Shown one piece after another: positions 57,530-64,000 of a stretch of DNA of 64,000 nucleotides. Made by a program: the position numbers and the translations under genes. The stretch is from Strongylocentrotus droebachiensis (taxonomy: Eukaryota > Echinodermata > Echinoidea > Camarodonta > Strongylocentrotidae). Positions within the stretch are counted from its first letter, which is position 1, and each line of letters opens with the position of its first letter. The stretch is from assembly GCA_035222895.1 (NCBI GenBank), contig JAVYIG010000709.1, positions 310,001-374,000 on the forward strand, read 5' to 3'. The notes below the pieces were generated by a model that was not told the DNA's origin, searched no databases, and worked only from the letters and a program-made list of their open reading frames with translations.

Positions 57530-59010
57530 TCCCGCGCAAAGCGCGGAAGCTTTGACGTTTCATTAAATTATGAGAAAAAGCAGACGATTCGGTGTACTGT
57601 TCTCGACTCTTAATCTTTATCTGAACTCAGTTATCCCCCTCCCGCGCAAAGCGCGGAAGTTTTTGTCTCTCATTAATTATTAGATAAAGTAGAAGATTCG
57701 TTGAACCGTGCTCGACTCTCTATCCTTGCCTGAATTCAATTTCTCCTCCCCTCCCGCACGAAGCGCGGAAGCGTTGACGTTTCATTAAATTATGATAAAA
57801 AAATAGACGGTTCGGTGTACAGTTCTCGACTCTTTATCATAATTTGTCTGAATTCAGGTCTCCTCCTCCTCCCGCGCGAAAGTTTTGACGTTTCCTTAAA
57901 TTATTAGAGAAAGAAGACGATTTGTTGCCACCGTTTTCGACTCTTTATCTGAATTCAGTTTCCCCCTCTCGCGCGAAGCGTTTTTTAGTCTTAATAAGCC
58001 CTACTTGTCTGAATTCAGTTCCCCCCTTTAGCGCGAAGCGCGGAAGCTCTGACGTTTCCTTAAAATATTAGAGAAAGCAGACGATTCGTTGTACCGTTTT
58101 CGACTCTTAATCCTTGTCTGAATTCAGATTCCCCCTTCCCGCGCGAAGCGCGAAAAGCTTAAACGTTTGATTTAATTATTATAGAAAGAAGACGATTCGT
58201 TGCCACCGTTTTCGACTCCTTATCTGAATTCAGTTTCCCCTTCTCGCGCGAAGCGCGGAAGCGTTGGCGTTTCCTTAAATTACTAGAGAAAGCAGACGAT
58301 TCATTGTACCGTTTTCGCCTCTTAGTAAGCCCTATTTATCTGAATTTAATTTCCCCCTCTCGCGCAAAGCGCGGAAGCCTTGACGTTTCATTAAATTATG
58401 AGAAAAAGCAGACGGTTCGGTGTACTGTTCTTGACTCTTAATACTAATTAGTCTGAATTCAGTTCTCCCCCTCCAGTTTTTACATTTCGTTAAATTATTA
58501 GATAAAGTAGACGATTCGTTGAACCGTGCTCGACTCTTAATCCTTGTCTGAATTCAGTTTCCCCCTTCCCGCGCGAAGCTCGGAAGCTTTGACGTTTCCT
58601 TAAATTATTAGAGAAAGCAGACGATTCGTTGTACCGTACGCGACACTTTATCTGAATTCAGTTTTCCCCCCTCTCGCGCGAAGCGCGGAAGCTTTGGCGT
58701 TTCCTTAAATTATTAGAGAAAGCAGACGATTCATTGTACCGTTTTCGCCTCTTAATAAGCCCTAATTGTTCGAATTCAGTTTCCCCCTTTTGAGCGAAGC
58801 GCGGAAGCTTTGACGTTTCTTTAAAATATTAGAGAAAGCAGACGATTCGTTGTACTGTTTTCGACTCAATAATCCTTATCTGAATTCCGTTTTCCCCTCC
58901 CGCGCAAAGCGCGGTATTTTTGGCGTTTCATCAAAATATAGAGAAAGGAAGACGATTCGTCGTACCGTTGTTGACTCCTAATCGTTGTTTGAATTTAGTT
59001 TCCCCGAAAA
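57530..59010 (+). repeat. Left arm: ~14 copies of a ~110-base repeat
   Basis: GCGCGGAAG-type motifs occur near 57541, 57651, 57763, 58037, 58147, 58253, 58372, 58572, 58686, 58800 and 58908, with decayed copies between. The word CGCGCGAAGCGCG is itself a hairpin. The units differ at about 10-20% of sites by eye. Confidence 0.88.
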
Positions 59011-59253
59011 AAAATTAACCTCTGATTTCTTTAGCTGATATTACAGGAAAGTGAAACCTCGAGAAAATACAAGTATTGTGGTTGTAGTCACTCTCGAAGT
59101 CGTCACAGAGGATAAAAAGTCACAGTTCGTAGGGAAAAAAACTTGTCGGCCGACCGACAATATACATCTCACCGACTTTAAACTTGTGTATTGATAAAGT
59201 ACACGAGGATCGCAGGCGCGTAGCCAGGGGGGCGGTGGGGGCGGTCGCTCCCC

Positions 59254-59284
<31 letters not shown>

Positions 59285-59329
59285 GAGAAGAAAAAAAGTA
59301 AGAGGGCGTAGGAAGAAAAAGGGAAAGGA

Positions 59330-59740
59330 GTCGAGAACGGTACAACGAATCGTCTTCTTTCTCTAATAATTTAATGAAACGTCAAAGCTTCCGCGCTTCG
59401 CGCGGATCGGGGAAAATTGTGTTCAAATTAAGGATTAAGAGTCGAGAAAGGCGTGAGGGGGACTGAATACAGATAAGGATTAAGGGTCGGGAAAGGTACA
59501 ACGAATCGTCTTCTTTGTCTAATAATACCTCAAAGCTTCCGCGCTTCGCGCAGGAGAATGGGGGGGGGGGGACTGAATTCAGACAAGGATTAAGAGTCGA
59601 GAACGGTACATCAGATCGTCTTCTTTCTCTAATAAATTAATACAACGTCAAAACTTCCGCGCTTCGCGCGTGAGGGGGACTGAATTCAGACAAGGATTAT
59701 GAGTCGAGAAAGGTACAACGAATCGTCTTCTTTCAAAGCT
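59330..59740 (-). repeat. Right arm: ~4 inverted copies of the same repeat
   Basis: GTACAACGAATCGTCTTCTT ... CTTCCGCGCTTCGCGCG units at about 59338, 59498, 59608 and 59715 are the complement of the left-arm unit. Confidence 0.88.
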
Positions 59741-59959
59741 CCTCCCTCCCTTGAGATTCGCACGCTTAGCGTGCTCACTACCGCCCCCCCCCCCTAAAAT
59801 GAAATCCTGGCTACGCGCTTGGAGGATCGAGCCAGAATACCGACACAGCTGACCCGACACAGCAACATATTTACCCGTGTCTTTCTTGCTCCCTCGACGA
59901 GACGACTCCACCCAACAACCCCCTCTCTCTTTTACTCCCACTCCTCCTCTCTCAGGCTC

Positions 59960-60232
59960 TTACCTCCCCTCTTCTCTCCTCTCTTACATCCCCCGTTTCT
60001 TTTGTTTCCCTTTTCTATTTTTTCTTCTTTTTTCCTTTTCTTTCTTTTCTTCCTTTTCCTTTCTTTCCTCTCCTCCCTCTTTTTCTTTTTTTCTCTTTCT
60101 TCCTTCTCTTTTCTTTCCTTTCTTTCCTTTCTTTCCTTTCTTTTCCTTTTCTTTCTTTTCTTTTCCTTTTCTTTTTTCCTTTTCTTTCCCTTTCCCTCTC
60201 TTTTTTCCCCTCCCCCTTTTCTCTTTTTTCCC
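59960..60232. repeat. Pyrimidine-rich (CTTTC)n tract
   Basis: About 270 bases almost only of C and T, giving long meaningless frames on both strands. Poly(G)/poly(C) around 60271 and 60297 follow. Confidence 0.92.
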
Positions 60233-60341
60233 GACGGCAGTGCAATTTTACCGACAATTTCCTGACAGGTGGGGGGGGGGGTGTCGCACCCTCACACCCC
60301 CCCCCCCTTTGGCGACGCCCCTGTGTGCATGGCTTTGGTAA

Positions 60342-61200
60342 AGAAAGATTTCCAATAGCATGTAGCAATAAAATGTAATGAGAAACAAATTGTATAAGTC
60401 CGAGGGGCACTACAGTTATGAAGAATTTTAAAGACCATCGAATTCCAAGTCTGACGTTTTTCATAGTTATTCCTTTCTAATCCTTATTATTATTTATAAC
60501 TTATTTGTGATGAACTTGCTTGAACGCATATTTTTGTGTTCATTACCTCAAGAGAAATTTTAACATTGTTTCCGAATTCCGCTTTTAAAATAAAAAAATT
60601 CCAACTTCACAAGAATGATATAGATTTACATTGAAACCAAATTTGGCTGAAATTTTTGTTGCCACTTTTTAAATTAGAACCAATTTTCTACCTCCATATT
60701 TACAATATTTAAGCCTAAATTTGAGCCGACGCGCACCTAACAGCTTTCGGATTTGAACTCATTGATACCGATGTACTACTGAGGATTAACCAGTAAGTTG
60801 AAACTATAACCATGATCAACAACAGTCTGATTTTCCCCCCGAAATGTAAACATTTCATTTAGCGAAGTTGTTATTTCGGACTAAATGCTAGAAAAATCAC
60901 ATTTTATTCCAGTTTTTAGAAAAAATGGACAATTAAAAAGCATTTCAAAGAGAAATAATTATTGCTAGAAGCATCCCTATTGCCTTCCAACAACAGGATA
61001 TATAATTCCTATTTTGGCACACTTTCGTTTGGCCCTAGCAGAGCCATCTATACACAGAGTTTGACCAAACTGGTTTCACTTGGTCACTATGTTATTTTGT
61101 TTTGTGCTTGTCAAAAAATAAAAGCAGTGTACGTCATATTGTGACCGGCTCGAACCGAGTTGACGAAATAAAAGGCTCTCCCAATCAATGGCTCTGAACT
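60342..61200. other. Intergenic, nothing recognised
   Basis: AT-rich sequence with no supported ORF, RNA or repeat. Confidence 0.5.
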
Positions 61201-61431
61201 ATGAGGCGCCCTCTTGTGAGCTAAACCTCGCGTTGTTGTACATGACTGTGTGTGGCTGTGTAGTCTGCTAAAGTCGAGTTCAGTCGCGGTTTCAAATTCC
61301 AAACTTGCTTGTGTTGTGCTCCTGCGTTCCTCCAAAAAGAGACACTTTATACTACTCCATCTGAAAAAAATTGTGCCTGTGACAGAAGAAAAGGGAAACT
61401 TTGACAGATGCAAAAGTGCAGACAATCGGTG
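61200..61431 (+). other. Possible 5' non-coding first exon of a downstream gene
   Basis: A less AT-rich segment, free of repeats, that ends in a strong donor context (GACAATCG then GTGAGT) at 61431. There is no open frame of note. The next gene would lie to the right of the window. This is suggestive only. Confidence 0.2.
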
Positions 61432-61973
61432 AGTTAAATTTCTTTAAACTGAGCTTCTCCCATGGATTATTTTTGACGTTTGAATGGATTTGGATGGTGC
61501 TTGGATTAGGTCTGGGTTGGGATGGTTGATGGGGTGCGCTCATCAGGGGTCGTGAGGCCAGCGTCATCGAGAGATCGAGATGCGGGACGCGGTATCCAGC
61601 ACATATTCCACGCCGTTCTTCTTCTCCAGGTTTTAAATTGACATTAACTTCTCACACAGTCTTCTGAAGCGGTAATTTCCAGTCATAGAGGTTCATAACT
61701 GGAAAGATTCATACAAATTCAAAGCGAAAACGTTAATCAAGGTGTTGACTAATTGATCATGATTAGATCAAAGCTCATTATAAATCATTAAATGTTGTTA
61801 TTATTATTATTGATCTAGAGGTATCATCTCGATCTATTTAGTTCTTCAGAAGTTTAGATATGTTCCGCTGCTAGCTGCTGAGCTGATTCACTGAATTCCT
61901 GGCTCTGTCAAACAACAACAAAAGATATATGTTTAAAAAAAACTCCAAGCAGACAGATTTTGTTATATGTGCA

Positions 61974-62258
61974 TGGCTCAAAACCACTATATCGGCGCAA
62001 TTAGAAAGTCAGAATACCAAAAAAATAAACTTTGCTCAAAACATATCATTTTATTATGAAAAGAATGCATAGGCCTACATGGTCAAGTCAATATCCTGCA
62101 ATTGTTGGCATGTGATGTTTGCTGATTGGCTTAATATGCAAGTTCTCGTTATGACATGTAAATTCGAGTGTGAAACTTACTTATTAGTAAGTACAGTAAA
62201 AACACGTGCGACATGAATTTTGTGCAATTGCGCCGAGATAGTGCATGGTTTTGAGCCA
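61974..62258. mobile_element. MITE with TGGCTCAAAACCA TIRs
   Basis: TGGCTCAAAACCACTATATC and GGCGCAATT at the left are complementary to AATTGCGCCGAGATAGTGCA and TGGTTTTGAGCCA at the right, with a few mismatches and a 4-base gap. The element is 285 bases and the interior is non-coding. The target duplication is unclear. Confidence 0.75.
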
Positions 62259-62574
62259 CATAGTTATAGACCCAATGAAATATATTTCTGAATCATTCCT
62301 TACTCATGTTTTATTATTATTATGACAGAGAGAATTGTGTTAAGTTTTCCAAAAATCCCTTGGATAGGAGGTTAAATGGATGCCCTGTGACCGTGTGTAG
62401 GAGACAGACTTCCTTGTGCCACTGTACTTCTTGTTAATTATAGTAGGGAGGGTGGGGGACCCTGTGTACCCTGCATATCCTAATCATTAGGGACTTTTAG
62501 ATTTGCACTTAAAGTGACTGCTACGTGTGACGTCCTTTTAAGGAAATGTGACCTCCTTTTAAGGCACTATAATG

Positions 62575-62599
62575 AATGATAATGATAATAATAATAATT

Positions 62600-62631
<32 letters not shown>

Positions 62632-62636
62632 GATAC

Positions 62637-62670
<34 letters not shown>

Positions 62671-62706
62671 AATAATGATAATAATATATTATTATGATAA
62701 TGATGA
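62575..62706. repeat. (GAT)n/(AAT)n microsatellite
   Basis: Trinucleotide tract with a GATGATGAT core at 62628-62668. Confidence 0.92.
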
Positions 62707-64000
62707 CAAGATCAAAAACAATGTTATCGATCACCACAGGAATACCCCCCCCCCCCTCCAGTAATTGCTGATTCAACATTTAATGTGAATTTGCTCTTAT
62801 TAGCAACGGAGTAAAGCCATTGATAAACATAAATTTTCTGTTATATATAGAACACTGAAACTTAACATTCTAAAGCATACAAATAAAGTGATATTAAAAG
62901 GCAGTCAATGGCCAGTCCCCCAAATAAGTTTATTTGATTATATTAAATAGCAGAGCAAAATGTTGATTTTGAAAAAAGATTTGAGGTCCGGCCCCCTCAC
63001 TCAGTGTTATTTAGGGTACGTGTATACTTGTTCTCTCCCTTTGAAAGCACCCCCTATCTCAGGACTGCCAACATTTCTGAACCCCCCTATCAGGGGCTAT
63101 TTCCTGCCTTAGAGACCCCCCTAAATCCGGAACACTGCTCGATATACCCCCCTATCTATGATATTCAAGATATTCTATAATCCCCTTTTCAATTTTTTTT
63201 TTCAATTCTCGGGCCGGACTTTATCGCGCGAAAAGTATGCCTTTACCAGAGATTTTGGGAACACAAAGGCAGTCAATCCAACCACGGAGTGGGAGGGGGG
63301 GGGGGGGGGGGGGGGGTTGATGCAACTTATACCAAGAATGATAGAGTTGGGATTTGCTACTTTTGGGGTTCACTGCTGATGTGAATAATACCATCTACAT
63401 TGAACGGCAATAATGTATATATATTTTTTCATTTATACCAAGATTTGCCTACGTAGCAACGACAAATACAGATAACAAATATGTTTTCCTTGCTGTCATG
63501 TGAGTAATCAATCTCATTAGCATAGTATAACCCCACCAATCACATCACTAGTTCTCAACAAAAGTTTCCCTGTAAGTTCTCACTTCATGCAGACCTAGTT
63601 ATTCATTTGAAAGCATCTGTCATGTGCGTCCAACCATCACAAACAATAATCCATGAGGAGACAAAAGAAAGGCTTTATGAGTGTTTCAGCGACATTGAAC
63701 TGTTCAACCACTACACCCTGGGTGTATTGATTCTAGGGAGGTGGCACGTGTGCCTCAAACTTTCTGGGAGGGCCGGCCCTGCCAGCTGCTGCTTAAAATT
63801 TGGGGACGAACGTAGGAAAGATCGGGGGCAGAGGGGCAGCTAACTACCCCCTTTGAATCTTATTATGTATATCTGTACCGGTACGTTTAATTCTGCTGTG
63901 ACATTTTCTTTGTTATTCTTAAAGTTATGAAAGAAGATTTTCAGCTATAATGACAGATGAATCAATATATGATTGGCTGAGAATTTTAAAGACAGTTCAT
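62707..64000. other. Intergenic, low-information sequence with poly(C)/(G) runs
   Basis: A C11 run near 62746 and a G20 run near 63296. The 63020-63180 part is rich in CCCCCCTATC-like words (CCCCCTATCTCAGGACTGCC). Open frames at 63158-63379 and 63607-63843 have no family resemblance. No gene is supported. Confidence 0.45.

Larger units (their letters stand above)
57428..59820. mobile_element. Foldback-type element with tandem-repeat arms
   Basis: The outer ends are inverted: the left end has TTTTAGGGAGGGGCGGTAGT then GAGCAAGCGAATC, and the complement of the right end reads TTTTAGGGG...GGCGGTAGTGAGCACGC and GCGAATC. Inside the left arm (57530-59010) about 14 units of ~110 bases run in one direction; in the right arm (59330-59740) about four run in the other. 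Each unit holds CGCGCGAAGCGCGGAAGC, TTGACGTTTC, TTAAATTATTAGA, GACGATTCGTTGTACCG, TCGACTCTTAATCC and CTGAATTCAG. The centre, 59010-59330, holds a C-rich insertion (GGCGCGTAGCCAGGGGGGCG). No transposase is seen. Confidence 0.8.

Noticed and set aside
59819..60464. Frames of about 150 codons on both strands
   Set aside because: They are made of a pyrimidine tract (Ser/Phe/Leu on one strand, Lys/Arg/Glu on the other), i.e. low complexity.
63607..63843. Frame of 78 codons near the right end
   Set aside because: No recognised domain or splice site support, and the sequence around it is repeat-like.

Overview
This is eukaryotic genomic DNA: AT-rich, intron-dominated and crowded with nested mobile elements. 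Long poly(C)/poly(G) runs, frequent TACATGTA motifs, tRNA-type SINEs and many TIR elements suggest a deuterostome marine invertebrate, most likely a sea urchin. The species is an inference and was not proven.

One host gene fills positions 290-55038 on the minus strand. It encodes a prosaposin-like, lysosomal/secreted saposin precursor. I could place 23 coding exons. Exon 1 carries the signal peptide (ATG at 55036-55038), exon 2 a SapA-type domain, and the rest at least nine SapB-type domains, against four in vertebrate prosaposin. The 3' end lies beyond position 1. Most SapB domains are split over three exons: a first half with CxxC, a second half of almost always exactly 40 codons with two Cys, and a linker with the last two Cys. 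All introns after the first are phase 0. Three domains (19240-20034) are instead fused in one intronless 795-base exon of near-identical 285-base repeats. A decaying duplicate of exon 7 lies 53 bases downstream of it, and exon 17 uses a GC donor.

The introns hold the mobile and repetitive DNA. Positions 3517-13465 are a ~10 kb satellite of ~100-base monomers, organised into three ~2.4 kb higher-order copies and flanked by another repeat family. Positions ~23150-31678 are a largely intact two-ORF LINE whose ORF2 is split by a 4002-base DNA transposon with 30-base TIRs and a TGAT target duplication. Other introns hold a 1.3 kb TIR element with an internal promoter-like segment and short ORF (16242-17546), a 575-base hAT element with an 8-base duplication (38448-39022), further MITEs, palindromes, SINE copies, decayed reverse transcriptase fragments and many microsatellites.

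Upstream of the gene (55039-64000) lie a promoter with CCAAT, TATA-like and CACGTG motifs (CLEAR-like, fitting a lysosomal gene), tRNA-like SINE fragments, and a foldback element at about 57428-59820 whose arms are arrays of a ~110-base repeat. No other protein-coding gene could be supported; a possible plus-strand first exon near 61200-61431 is only a weak suggestion.
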